From: an uncultured Gemmatimonadota bacterium
GTDB taxonomy: Bacteria > Gemmatimonadota > Gemmatimonadetes > Gemmatimonadales > Gemmatimonadaceae
Direction of reading: 5' to 3'
DNA length: 26,299 bases
Assembly: GCA_946478895.1 (NCBI GenBank)
Contig: CAMLDY010000031.1
Location: forward strand, 1 to 26,299
Notes under the pieces: generated by a model
What the model was told of the DNA's origin: nothing
The model's database searches: none
Seen by the model: only the letters and a program-made list of their open reading frames with translations
Shown: one piece after another, positions 17,266 to 24,980 of the stretch
Layout of the letters: every line of letters starts with the position of its first letter
Numbering within the stretch: position 1 is the first letter of the stretch
Made by a program: the position numbers and the translations under genes

Positions 17266-18444
17266 CTACCTCGCCGCCCGCAGCCATTCCGCCGGATCGA
17301 CGGCCGGCCCCCCTCTTCGAATCTCGAAGTGCAGATGCGGCCCAAGTGCCGGATCGCTGACGCCTACAGTCCCCAGCGTCTGGCCCTTGATCACCTTCGC
17401 TCCTTTGCGCACCGAGATGTGGTCGAGCGAGCCGTACACCGAGTAGTCACCGCCGCCGTGCTCGAGGATTACCGTGTTGCCGTAGGTACCCATTTGGCCG
17501 GCGTAGGCGACGGTCCCCGACGAAACCGATTTCACCGCGGTGCCGATTGCCGCTGCGATGCCGATGCCGTTCCAGCGCGTCGTGGTGTTGTTCGGGTTCA
17601 CGAAGCGGCCAAACCGATAGAGGAACGCTCCATTCACCGGCCAGTCCAATCGTCCGATGTCGGTCGTGCGGATCGAGCTCGGCGCCATCGTAGCGGTACC
17701 GCGGCTGTTCGCACGCCGGCGCTCTGCTTCAAAGGCGGCGATCATGCTGTTCATCCGCGCCTCGCTCTTCTCCAGCTCGGCGAGGCGCGCCTTGGTGCGC
17801 TTGGTGTCTTCCTGGACGCGCGCGAGATTGCGGGTCTGCTGGCGCTCCAGGTCGGCGAGTCGGGCCGCCTCGCGGGCTTTCTCGGCCCGATTTTCGGCGA
17901 CGCTGTTCTGCAGTCGTACCAGCTGACCCTGTTGCGCCTCTATCTTGTCGTGCAGCTCCTCGAGTCGCTGCACCAGGCCCTTGTCACGAAGCGCGAGAAG
18001 GTGCAGGTACTTGTACCTTGCTACCAACTGGCCGACTGACTGTGCCGAGAACAGCACCTCTGCCGAGTATAGCGGGCCCCGCTTGTAGATCTCGGTAAGC
18101 CTGCGCTGCAGGACTACACGCTTCACCGCGGCTTCGCGCTCCGAGTTCTGCAAGTCCGTCGTGGTCGTTTGAACTTCATCGGTGATCGCGACGAGCTGAT
18201 TGTCGAGCGACCTGACCATCCGTGCGGTGGCATCGTGCTGCTTGTCGAGCAGATTCACTTCGTCGCGCAGCTCGTGGGCGGTGTTCTGCAGGCCGCTCAT
18301 CTTCGCCTCGAGCTCGTCGCGCTCGGCGCGGATGCGCGCCAGCTCGTCGCGCTGGGCGTTGATCCTCGCCTCGGCGCTCTCGGTCTGCTGCGCCGACAGC
18401 GGTAGTGCAACGAGCATGACGGCGAGCGCGATCCGGTACGGCAT
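17266..18444 (-). CDS. envC: Murein hydrolase activator EnvC-like, degenerate LytM domain
   Basis: A 392-aa periplasmic protein with a signal peptide (about 1-20, core IALAVMLVALPLSAQ), a long coiled coil (about 22-235, full of Glu/Arg/Leu heptads) and a C-terminal LytM/M23 domain (about 267-392). The LytM active site is broken: the HxGxD zinc motif reads WNGIG (W291, G295) and the second site YxHL reads YGSL (S339). The final HLH (H370, H372 in GPHLHFEI) is kept. Loss of the catalytic site is the mark of EnvC-type activators, which switch on amidases instead of cutting peptidoglycan themselves. ATG at 18444 is chosen because the signal peptide begins there; the frame extends upstream only as a shadow of ftsX. 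It sits 5 bp after ftsX, matching its known partner FtsEX. Confidence 0.9.
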   Translation of the reverse strand: MPYRIALAVMLVALPLSAQQTESAEARINAQRDELARIRAERDELEAKMSGLQNTAHELRDEVNLLDKQHDATARMVRSLDNQLVAITDEVQTTTTDLQNSEREAAVKRVVLQRRLTEIYKRGPLYSAEVLFSAQSVGQLVARYKYLHLLALRDKGLVQRLEELHDKIEAQQGQLVRLQNSVAENRAEKAREAARLADLERQQTRNLARVQEDTKRTKARLAELEKSEARMNSMIAAFEAERRRANSRGTATMAPSSIRTTDIGRLDWPVNGAFLYRFGRFVNPNNTTTRWNGIGIAAAIGTAVKSVSSGTVAYAGQMGTYGNTVILEHGGGDYSVYGSLDHISVRKGAKVIKGQTLGTVGVSDPALGPHLHFEIRRGGPAVDPAEWLRAAR

Positions 18445-18449
18445 GCTGC

Positions 18450-19295
18450 TCAGACCCGGCGTAGGTGTCTCCCCACCGACACCAGACTTCCGAACATTCC
18501 CATCGCCGCGCCGCCGACGACGCCGAGGAAGATCAGGTCGCGATTGAAGAAGATCGTCTCGATGAAGTACTCGTTGACGATGCGGTTGGTGATCCAGACC
18601 AGCAGCAACGCAACCAGACCGCCGAGCACGCCCTTGACGAGACCGTCGATCAGGAACGGAAGCCTGATGAACATGTCCGTGGCACCCACCAGTCGCATGA
18701 TCGAGATCTCTTTCGCCCGCGCCAGCACCATCATCCGGATCGTCGCGCCGATGATGATCACCGCCACCGCGGCGAAGGCGACACCGAGGGCGATACCGGC
18801 GACTGTCGCGATGTTGCGAAGCCGGTAGAGTTTCTCGACCCATTCCTCGCCGTAGCGCACGTCGTCGACGAAGTGATACGTCCTGATCTTGTCCGCGACC
18901 GATTTCACGATGGCGGGGCTGCGCATGCCCGGCCTGAGATGTACCTCGATGGAGGCGGGCAGGACGCCTGCCTCGAAGACATCCGCAAACTCTCCCATCT
19001 CCTTGCGTGCTCGGGCGAGCGCATCCTCCTGCGAGACGTAGGCGACCTGGAGCACCTCGGGAAACTCGCCGATGTCCTTCATAGCTGCCGCGACCTGCTC
19101 GATGTCGGCGCTGTCGCTCAGGAACGCGCGCACTTCGACGCGCTCGGAGACCTGCTCCAGGGCGCGTCTGATGTTGATTGCGACGAGCCCGAACAGCCCA
19201 AAGGCGAACAGCGAGAACGCAATCGTCAGGACGCCAAGCGCGCTCAATAGCGGCGCCCGGCGCGATGCCGTCAGCGCTTCACGTGCAGACCGCAT
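18450..19295 (-). CDS. ftsX: Cell-division ABC transporter permease FtsX
   Basis: The 281-aa membrane subunit of FtsEX. One membrane helix near the N-terminus (about 18-40) is followed by a large periplasmic domain (about 42-160, with RALEQVSERVEVRAFLSDSAD and YVSQEDALARARKEMGEF). Three more helices follow (about 168-192, 210-235 and 255-277), the standard four-helix layout. The periplasmic domain binds EnvC, encoded next. FtsEX uses ATP hydrolysis in the cytoplasm to change EnvC shape and so activate septal amidases. The start ATG abuts the ftsE stop with no base between, so the two are translationally coupled. Confidence 0.95.
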   Translation of the reverse strand: MRSAREALTASRRAPLLSALGVLTIAFSLFAFGLFGLVAINIRRALEQVSERVEVRAFLSDSADIEQVAAAMKDIGEFPEVLQVAYVSQEDALARARKEMGEFADVFEAGVLPASIEVHLRPGMRSPAIVKSVADKIRTYHFVDDVRYGEEWVEKLYRLRNIATVAGIALGVAFAAVAVIIIGATIRMMVLARAKEISIMRLVGATDMFIRLPFLIDGLVKGVLGGLVALLLVWITNRIVNEYFIETIFFNRDLIFLGVVGGAAMGMFGSLVSVGRHLRRV

Positions 19296-20036
19296 CTAGA
19301 TGCTCTCCGTCTGTCCGGTAGGCGTTTCCTGGACGTCGAACGGCTCATCGAACGGCCGCGCTGACGCAGGGGACTCTGCGGAATCGAAAACCACGCGCCC
19401 GTGATTGAGCTCGATGGTCCGATAGTTCGACCGCCGCACCAGATCCAGATCGTGTGTCGCCATGATCACTGCGGTCCCGGATGCGTTGATGTCACGCAGC
19501 AGCTGAAACACGCCGCGCGTGGCCCGCTCATCGAGGTTGCCGGTGGGCTCGTCGGCGATCAGCACGAAAGGATCGTTGATCAGCGCGCGGGCGATTGCGA
19601 CCCGCTGCTGCTCGCCTCCGGAGAGCTCGCGCGGAAAGCTCGTCGCTTTCGAAGCGAGTCCCACCTGCGTCAGGACGCGGGCGACCTTCGCGCGGATCGT
19701 CGCCTTCGGCGCTCCAGTCACCTCGAGCGCGAAGCGAACGTTCGCCTCGGCGGTGCGGTCCTCGAGCAGGCGGAAATCCTGGAACACGATCCCGATGCGG
19801 CGTCGCAGCTTCGAGATCTCGCGGCCACGCGCCGATTTCGAGCTGACTCCGTTGATCCACACCTCGCCGGCGGTTGGTTTTTCATCCATGTAGAGAAGTC
19901 GGAGGATCGTGCTCTTCCCCGAGCCGCTCGGCCCGGTGAGATACACGAACTCGCCCTTTCGCACCTCGAAGCTGACATGCGCGAGAGCGACACCCGAGCG
20001 CGGGTATTCCTTGACGACTTCGGTGAGACGGATCAT
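19296..20036 (-). CDS. ftsE: Cell-division ATP-binding protein FtsE
   Basis: The cytoplasmic ABC ATPase of FtsEX, 246 aa. It shows Walker A GPSGSGKS (35-42), the Q-loop in IVFQDFRLL (about 84-92), signature LSGGEQQRVAIARAL (138-152), Walker B VLIADEPTGNLD (158-169) and the H-loop MATHD. The IMATHD/RTIELNHGRVV ending is typical of FtsE. It is about 20-25 residues longer than usual, with an acidic, Pro-rich tail (from about 225, SAESPASARPFDEPFDVQ) not needed for the ABC fold. The start ATG abuts the stop of the trans-sulfuration gene with zero spacing. Confidence 0.96.
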   Translation of the reverse strand: MIRLTEVVKEYPRSGVALAHVSFEVRKGEFVYLTGPSGSGKSTILRLLYMDEKPTAGEVWINGVSSKSARGREISKLRRRIGIVFQDFRLLEDRTAEANVRFALEVTGAPKATIRAKVARVLTQVGLASKATSFPRELSGGEQQRVAIARALINDPFVLIADEPTGNLDERATRGVFQLLRDINASGTAVIMATHDLDLVRRSNYRTIELNHGRVVFDSAESPASARPFDEPFDVQETPTGQTESI

Positions 20037-21197
20037 CTACTGCTGAAGCGCCTGCTCGATGTCGGCGATTAGATCTTCGACGTTCTCGATTCCGATGCTC
20101 ACGCGCAGGAATCCGTCCGGAATTCCGATGCGCGCGCGCTCGGCAGGAGTCATATGCTCGTGAGAGCTGTAGCGCGGCTCGATCACGAGCGAATCGACGC
20201 CGCCGAGACTGGCGGCGTACGTGAAGACCTTCAGGGACTGAACGAATCTGAGCGCAGCCGGTCCACCACCCTTGAGCTCGATAGCCAGCATCCCACCGAA
20301 ACCGTCGAGGATGGACTTTGCGATCTGATGGTCAGGATGACTTGGCAGGCCGGGGTAGTGCACCTTGGCGATCTCGGGTCGCGTCGAGCACCACTCGGCG
20401 ACGCGCATCGCGTTCTCGTTCTGCCGCTTCACTCTGACGTCGATGGTCTTGAGGCCGCGCTCGAGCAGCCAGCACGCGAATGGATCGGGCGCCTGGCCCC
20501 ACACCATCATCTTGCGGCGGACCTCGTCGATGAACGGCTCGTTTCCGCACACCACGCCGGCGAGGATGTCGTGATGTCCGTTGAGATATTTAGTCGCGGA
20601 ATGAATTACAACGTCGACGCCGTGCTCGATGGGACGGAAGTTCACCGGGCTCGCAAAAGTGGAATCGACGACGAGCGCGATGCCTTCGGAGTGCGCGAGG
20701 CTCTGGAGCGAGTTCAGCTCGAGCACGCGGCAGGTTGGATTTACGGGAGACTCGAGAAACAACACCCTGGTCGTCTTGCGCAATCCTTTGCGCCATGCGC
20801 GGGGCTCCAGCGGATTCACGAAGGTAACTTCGATGCCCATTCCCGGCAGGTCTTCCGTGAAGAGCTTTCGGGTGCCGCCGTAGATCCAGGAGCTGGTGAT
20901 CAGATGGTCGCCGGAGCGAAGGAGCGCGAGCATCGCGCACGAGGTCGCGCCCATGCCGCTCGAGAGCACGAGCGCGGCCTCGGATCCCTCGAGCATGGCG
21001 AGCCGCCGCTGGACGCGCTCCGCGTTTGGGGTGTTCCCGTAGCGAGTGTACTGGAGCCCTTCGCTCGTCCCCGTTTCCTGGACGTAGTTCACCGACTGCA
21101 CGAGCGGAGCGGTGACCGGAGAGCCAGGAGTTGATTGTGGCGCGCCGCCGTGAATAGCCGTTGTCGACAGTCCCAGCTTGCGTGTCACTTCTGCCAA
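20037..21197 (-). CDS. PLP-dependent trans-sulfuration enzyme (cystathionine gamma-synthase/lyase family)
   Basis: A 386-aa cytoplasmic enzyme of the Cys/Met-metabolism PLP family. It contains the phosphate-binding YTRYGNTPN (50-58), the stacking tyrosine in SSWIYGGTRKLF (Y106), the pyridine-nitrogen aspartate D178 in VVDSTFASP, and the Schiff-base lysine K203 in SATKYLNGHHD. The C-terminal SLGGVDSLVIEPRYSSHEHM followed by RIGIPDGFLRVSIGIENVEDL is the usual family ending. It may act as cystathionine gamma-synthase, cystathionine gamma-lyase, O-acylhomoserine sulfhydrylase or methionine gamma-lyase; sequence by eye does not decide. The start is TTG at 21197, supported by a strong ribosome-binding site (AGGAGAG, five bases upstream), with MAEVTRKLGLSTTAIHGG being the typical N-terminus. 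It sits 8 bp after the small upstream gene and abuts ftsE. Confidence 0.9.
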   Translation of the reverse strand: MAEVTRKLGLSTTAIHGGAPQSTPGSPVTAPLVQSVNYVQETGTSEGLQYTRYGNTPNAERVQRRLAMLEGSEAALVLSSGMGATSCAMLALLRSGDHLITSSWIYGGTRKLFTEDLPGMGIEVTFVNPLEPRAWRKGLRKTTRVLFLESPVNPTCRVLELNSLQSLAHSEGIALVVDSTFASPVNFRPIEHGVDVVIHSATKYLNGHHDILAGVVCGNEPFIDEVRRKMMVWGQAPDPFACWLLERGLKTIDVRVKRQNENAMRVAEWCSTRPEIAKVHYPGLPSHPDHQIAKSILDGFGGMLAIELKGGGPAALRFVQSLKVFTYAASLGGVDSLVIEPRYSSHEHMTPAERARIGIPDGFLRVSIGIENVEDLIADIEQALQQ

Positions 21198-21205
21198 AGG
21201 CTCTC

Positions 21206-21511
21206 CTATCCGAGGTTCCGTTTGCTGCGGCCCGCGTCGAAGTCGTGTTTGACGACGCGGACTATTTCAGCGGGGGCGATGCCGAGGATGTCGCGCGCGA
21301 CGACATTTCCCGGACTTACCGTATCATCGACGACCAACACCGCCAGCTCGTGACGTCTGGGGCCATATACCCATACGAGCTCGCCGTCCTCGAGCAACCG
21401 CTTCCGCGCTTCAGTCGGATGGAGCCTTACCAGCGGGCCACGATCGGCGTCCCCGCTACGGGTGGAGATGTAGTCGGTCACCAGCAGCCACGGCTGGAAT
21501 CCCTCCATCAT
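21206..21511 (-). CDS. Small protein resembling a molybdopterin-dinucleotide-type beta-barrel, 101 aa
   Basis: Not firmly recognised. After the start (MMEGFQPWLLVTDY) the sequence reads GPLVRLHPTEARKRLLEDGELVWVYG and then LAVLVVDDTVSPGNVVARD. The pattern 'hP-x-A-x-x-x-x-x-x-dGe-V-x-V-y-g ... v-v-d-x-x-v-x-PG-x-V' is what one sees in the small double-psi barrel that ends molybdopterin oxidoreductases and in related aspartate-decarboxylase-like folds. Here it stands alone, with no catalytic molybdopterin domains nearby. The start ATG (21511, or the next codon) overlaps the stop of the STAS-like gene by 4 bp (ATGA). A longer frame upstream is only the shadow of that gene. It ends 8 bp before the trans-sulfuration start. 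The fold assignment is tentative; the gene itself is well supported by its position. Confidence 0.65.
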   Translation of the reverse strand: MMEGFQPWLLVTDYISTRSGDADRGPLVRLHPTEARKRLLEDGELVWVYGPRRHELAVLVVDDTVSPGNVVARDILGIAPAEIVRVVKHDFDAGRSKRNLG

Positions 21512-22095
21512 GCATCGAGTCTCATCTGGTGCGCGGGACCGCTGGCGCTGCCGACTGCCACATAGCCGTGATCGTGACGGATGAGCAGCCGGCGGCGCCA
21601 CAGCTTCTCGAGGGTGCGCTCGGCGGCATCTGGGGAAAGTCCGATCGCATCGGCGACATCCGCGCTGACGCCGGCGCCGAGCTGGGCGATGATCTCCCAC
21701 GCGCGGCGTTCCTCGAGGTCGGTGATGCCAACGAGCCGCGACTCACCATCGCCGTGCTGAGTGACGAGCGCCAGGCGGTGGCGCTCAAGCACGGCTTCGA
21801 TCGCCTCCATGTGCGACTCGCTGATTCCACGGAAGAGGAAGTAGACCTCGCGGCGCGGTGCATCGGTGCTGACGTATTGCAGGAGGAGCTTGGCGACGAT
21901 CTCGTCGGCGCAGGAGAAGTCGAGCAGCCCGACGTGGGAGAAGTCGATTACAGTGAGGGCGCGGTCTCCGATCCGGTCGAGCTCCTGCTCGATCTCACAG
22001 CGCACCGCCGCCCCGGTGGGTCGGGTGACAAGGTTCGAGTAAAGCTCGCACACGCTCTTGCGCAGCATCGAGCTCACGTCGATGTGATTGATCAC
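21508..22095 (-). CDS. STAS-like (DUF4325-type) protein with C-terminal winged helix
   Basis: A 195-aa protein. Residues about 15-110 resemble the STAS-like DUF4325 group: TGAAVRCEIEQELDRIG, then strand LTVIDFSHVGLLDFSCADEIVAKLLL. The segment LDFSCADE holds a serine (S61) at the helix start where STAS antagonists are phosphorylated. Residues about 130-182 (ERRAWEIIAQLGAGVSADV, then LSPDAAERTLEKLWRRRLLIR, then HGYVAV) look like a winged helix-turn-helix, suggesting DNA or protein binding. The start is GTG at 22095, which overlaps the stop of the ATPase gene (GTGA); the open frame continues upstream only as a shadow of that gene. The 4-bp overlaps on both sides imply it works with the upstream ATPase protein. 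The winged-helix call is by eye and moderate. Confidence 0.75.
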   Translation of the reverse strand: MINHIDVSSMLRKSVCELYSNLVTRPTGAAVRCEIEQELDRIGDRALTVIDFSHVGLLDFSCADEIVAKLLLQYVSTDAPRREVYFLFRGISESHMEAIEAVLERHRLALVTQHGDGESRLVGITDLEERRAWEIIAQLGAGVSADVADAIGLSPDAAERTLEKLWRRRLLIRHDHGYVAVGSASGPAHQMRLDA

Positions 22096-22982
22096 GCCAC
22101 CCGCTCCGGAATCGTTATTTGCACCTGGGCGCCCGGAAAAAATGAAAGGTTTTCCAGCAGCGGCTCGTCCTCGTCCCAATCGCCTTTGGGTAGCACGGCG
22201 ATCCGGGCGGTGCCGCTCCGGATGGAAAGTTTACCATCCCAGTTTCCCACAAACCGCCTCACTCCGGCAAGGCCTTGACCTCGACCGGGATCCCTGAACC
22301 GGGATGCGCCGCGCATGACGGTCTCCTCGAGCGCCTGGCCGTCGTCCCAACGGTCGCGGCGCTGAAATCCTGGTGCTGACTCGAGGGATTGCCGGAATCC
22401 GATGCCCGGGTCGGCGACGGCGATGACGACGACTTTTCTGCCGCCCAGTCGCACGCGCCAGGTGTAGGTCTGTACCGCGACCCAGCCGCCGCGCCCGGCG
22501 TGCTCGACGATGTTCTGGCAGACTTCCGACAACGCCATCGTGAAGCGCATGGTGATCTTCGCGTCGAGGTTCAGGTTTTTTACCAATGCATCCTGCGCTC
22601 GCTGCTGGATCTTGTCCACGACGTCGTGGACGTCGTCGCTTTTCGAGATGGAAGTGACTTCAAGAAGCACGCTCGTCTCCGCCGCTTTCGCCGGGCTCTT
22701 CACTCGTCCCTGCAGCTCGTAGAGCTCTGCCGCGTGCTTGAAGAAGTCCATCCTCGACCAGTAGCTGCTGACGTTCTCCGCTTCCGGGACGTAAAGAATC
22801 GGGCGCTCGGCGCGCGACTGCGCCAGTGCGAGCAGCGCGGTGAGTCCATAGGGAGATGCCCAGCGGGCGTGCCGCGTATCGACGATGATCTTCTCGTCGA
22901 GCGGCAACGGCGCGACCTGATCCAGCACCAGCTCGAAGGACTTGTCCTCGAGCGAATGCGGGACATTTATGACTGTCGTCAC
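22092..22982 (-). CDS. STAS domain fused to a GHKL-type ATPase (anti-sigma-factor-like)
   Basis: A 296-aa soluble protein in two parts. Residues about 5-95 look like a STAS domain (strand KIIVDTRHARWASPYGLTALLAL, with S43 at the usual antagonist position, then PILYVPEAENVSSYWSRMDF). Residues about 105-290 form a histidine-kinase-like ATPase fold: N-box MALSEVCQNIVEHAG (149-163), G1 box VADPGIGF (189-196) and G2 box GRGQGLAGVRRF (233-244). There is no phospho-acceptor His domain or membrane part, so it resembles RsbW/SpoIIAB-type kinases more than sensor kinases. A STAS domain and such an ATPase are normally separate, antagonistic proteins; here they are in one chain. The start is GTG at 22982, overlapping the PfkB stop (GTGA). 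The next gene, also STAS-like, overlaps its end by 4 bp. Target unknown; no sigma factor is nearby. Confidence 0.85.
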   Translation of the reverse strand: MTTVINVPHSLEDKSFELVLDQVAPLPLDEKIIVDTRHARWASPYGLTALLALAQSRAERPILYVPEAENVSSYWSRMDFFKHAAELYELQGRVKSPAKAAETSVLLEVTSISKSDDVHDVVDKIQQRAQDALVKNLNLDAKITMRFTMALSEVCQNIVEHAGRGGWVAVQTYTWRVRLGGRKVVVIAVADPGIGFRQSLESAPGFQRRDRWDDGQALEETVMRGASRFRDPGRGQGLAGVRRFVGNWDGKLSIRSGTARIAVLPKGDWDEDEPLLENLSFFPGAQVQITIPERVA

Positions 22983-23956
22983 TTGATGCTGAGCTCTCCG
23001 CGCAGGTAATCCGCGAGCCCGCTGGCCCCACGGTGATCCACGTTCCTCGCCGCCGCGTCCAAAGCGCGGTCGATTGCCGCGTCTAACTTATCACCGGCGA
23101 GAAGACGGGAGAAATAGGTAGCGCCCCACACATCGCCGCAGCCGATCGGATCTCCCGGCCCGGCGTGGCGCCGGGGCTTCGCCGGCACGAGCGCCGTTCG
23201 AATCGCTCCGAGCGCCCCCGCCAGGTGGGACCGCTTCATGTCGCTGATTCTCTCGAACCCGGGGGCGGCGAAGTAGACCACGCCGCGACTACCAAGTGTA
23301 ATGGTTATCGAGGAAACGCCCTCGGCCATGGCGATAGCAGCCAGGGCCATCGGGTCGCTAGCCATCATGCTCATCTCGTCTTCATTCACCTGAATGAAGT
23401 CGAAGCAGCGCATCCAACCCGCTGGATTGGGCAGAGGCTGAAGCGTGCGCATCCCGTCAGCCTGGACCGCCAGCAGCAGCGAATGAAGATCGCAATAGAT
23501 CGGACCGCGGAAGTGTTGACGAATCAGCTGCGCCGTCTCGAGATCCAGCTCGAATCCGCTGATGAGGTTGATGTACAGCGCGTCCAGGTTGTTGAGCAGC
23601 GGCTTTAATCCGAGCCACGTCCACGGCGGCACGCCCCCGCTCAGTCGCTCGCACCGGCGCTCGTCGCTCAGATAGTGGAGAACGACGCGATTGTTGGGTT
23701 GCGGGACCTCGATCGGTGCGGCGTCGGGCGCGGCGTGATCGAGTGCGGCGACGAACTGTCGCGCCGACTGCGCGAGGTCGCTGCCGACCTTGAGAATGGG
23801 GACGAACTCCCAGTCAGCGGGCAGCGCGGCATCGAGCGCGCCGAGTGCGTAGGTGATGCCACCCCACTCCTCGACCGCTGCGTCGCGCGGGTCGCGTCCA
23901 TGGATGACGTCCCACACGAAGCTGCCCATGACTCCGACGCGTTTCTTGCGCGTCAT
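22979..23956 (-). CDS. PfkB-family carbohydrate kinase
   Basis: A 325-aa cytoplasmic sugar/nucleoside kinase of the ribokinase (PfkB) family. It opens with KKRVGVMGSFVWDVIHG, then EEWGGITYALGALDAAL (substrate lid region), central CFDFIQVNEDEMSMM (the N/E motif, about 205-219), SSITITLGSRGVVYF and the anion-hole/catalytic signature GDPIGCGDVWGATYF with catalytic Asp at about D275. In most members the signature reads GAGD; here it is GCGD. ATG at 23956 is chosen because the family's first strand begins right after it, and the open frame upstream only mirrors the ROK gene. It lies 25 bp after the ROK gene and overlaps the next gene by 4 bp. The substrate cannot be told from sequence. Confidence 0.87.
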   Translation of the reverse strand: MTRKKRVGVMGSFVWDVIHGRDPRDAAVEEWGGITYALGALDAALPADWEFVPILKVGSDLAQSARQFVAALDHAAPDAAPIEVPQPNNRVVLHYLSDERRCERLSGGVPPWTWLGLKPLLNNLDALYINLISGFELDLETAQLIRQHFRGPIYCDLHSLLLAVQADGMRTLQPLPNPAGWMRCFDFIQVNEDEMSMMASDPMALAAIAMAEGVSSITITLGSRGVVYFAAPGFERISDMKRSHLAGALGAIRTALVPAKPRRHAGPGDPIGCGDVWGATYFSRLLAGDKLDAAIDRALDAAARNVDHRGASGLADYLRGELSIK

Positions 23957-23981
23957 CGCTTTGGCGCGACAGTCACCGCCG

Positions 23982-24980
23982 CTACAGCTCGCCCAGCTTC
24001 TGCTGCTTGAACGCCGCGATCGCTCCGACGACTCCGGCGGAGAGGGGAAGGGCGCCGGGCACGATGCGGCACCCCTGCACCGCCGGCTTGAATGCGCGAC
24101 GCTTGACCTCGGCGCGGAGCGGCTGGAACAACGCATCACCCGCCTGCGTCACACCGCCCGCGAGCACGACGGTGTCCGGGTTGAAGATGTTGAGCAGATT
24201 GGCGACGCCCGCGCCGAGAAATCGCGCCGTCTCACGCACGACTTCGCGCGCGGTGAGATCACCGCGCTTCGCCGCCTCGTACACCGTTGCCGCGGTGATC
24301 TTCCTCGTATCGCCCTCGACCATCCCGACCAGAATCGACTCGACTTCATCCCCGCGCAGCGCCTCACGCGCGCGCTCGGCGATCGCGGGGCCCGAAGCGT
24401 AAGCCTCGAGACAACCGTAGTTGCCGCACTTGCAGCGGCGCCCGGTGGAATCGATGGTCGTATGGCCGATCTCGCCGGCGACGTCGGACGCGCCGTGAAA
24501 GAGCTTGCCCTCGAGGATAAGACCGCCGCCAATCCCCGTTCCGAGCGTGATGCCGATGACGTTCCGACCGCCCTTTGCCGCGCCGCACCAGAACTCGCCG
24601 AGCGTTGCGCAATTGGCGTCGTTGTCGAGCGTCGCCTCGAGCTTGACACGACTCGCGATCTCGTCACGCAGTGGAAAATTCTTCCAGCCGAGGTTCGGAG
24701 TGATGATCACGATGCCCTTGTCGCGATTCAGCGGTCCCGGGGAACCCATTCCGACCCCAATGAACGCCGACCGCGAGGCGCCGGTTTCCGCCATCGTCTG
24801 CGCAATGACTTTGTCGATCATCGCCGCGATTCGATCGACCACGGCTCCCGCCCCGCCTTCGGCGAGCGTCGGGGTCGTGCTCATCGCGATCTCGCGGCTG
24901 CCATCGACCGGCATGGCGCCGGCGACGATGTTGGTGCCGCCGAGATCGACTCCGACTATGTAGCGCTCCTTCGCGTTCAT
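23982..24980 (-). CDS. ROK-family sugar kinase (glucokinase-like)
   Basis: A 332-aa cytoplasmic ATP-dependent hexose kinase of the ROK family. It has the N-terminal phosphate loop GVDLGGTNI (10-18), the substrate/catalytic segment LDNDANCATLGE with D121, the glycine turn GITLGTGIGGGLI (143-155), and the ROK zinc site GEIGHTTI (H172) with CKCGNYGCLEAYASG (C183, C185, C190). All ligands are present, so it should be active. It lacks an N-terminal winged helix, so it is a kinase and not a ROK repressor. Glucose is the commonest substrate, but N-acetyl sugars or mannose are possible. The start ATG overlaps the GT9 stop by 4 bp (ATGA). Confidence 0.93.
   Translation of the reverse strand: MNAKERYIVGVDLGGTNIVAGAMPVDGSREIAMSTTPTLAEGGAGAVVDRIAAMIDKVIAQTMAETGASRSAFIGVGMGSPGPLNRDKGIVIITPNLGWKNFPLRDEIASRVKLEATLDNDANCATLGEFWCGAAKGGRNVIGITLGTGIGGGLILEGKLFHGASDVAGEIGHTTIDSTGRRCKCGNYGCLEAYASGPAIAERAREALRGDEVESILVGMVEGDTRKITAATVYEAAKRGDLTAREVVRETARFLGAGVANLLNIFNPDTVVLAGGVTQAGDALFQPLRAEVKRRAFKPAVQGCRIVPGALPLSAGVVGAIAAFKQQKLGEL

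Noticed and set aside
18445..18843. N-terminal 133-residue extension of the EnvC-like protein
   Set aside because: It overlaps ftsX in another frame, and a clear signal peptide begins at 18444.
19296..20036. The FtsE ATPase as the missing ATPase of the metal importer
   Set aside because: Its sequence and coupling to ftsX fit FtsE; it is on the opposite strand, several kilobases away.
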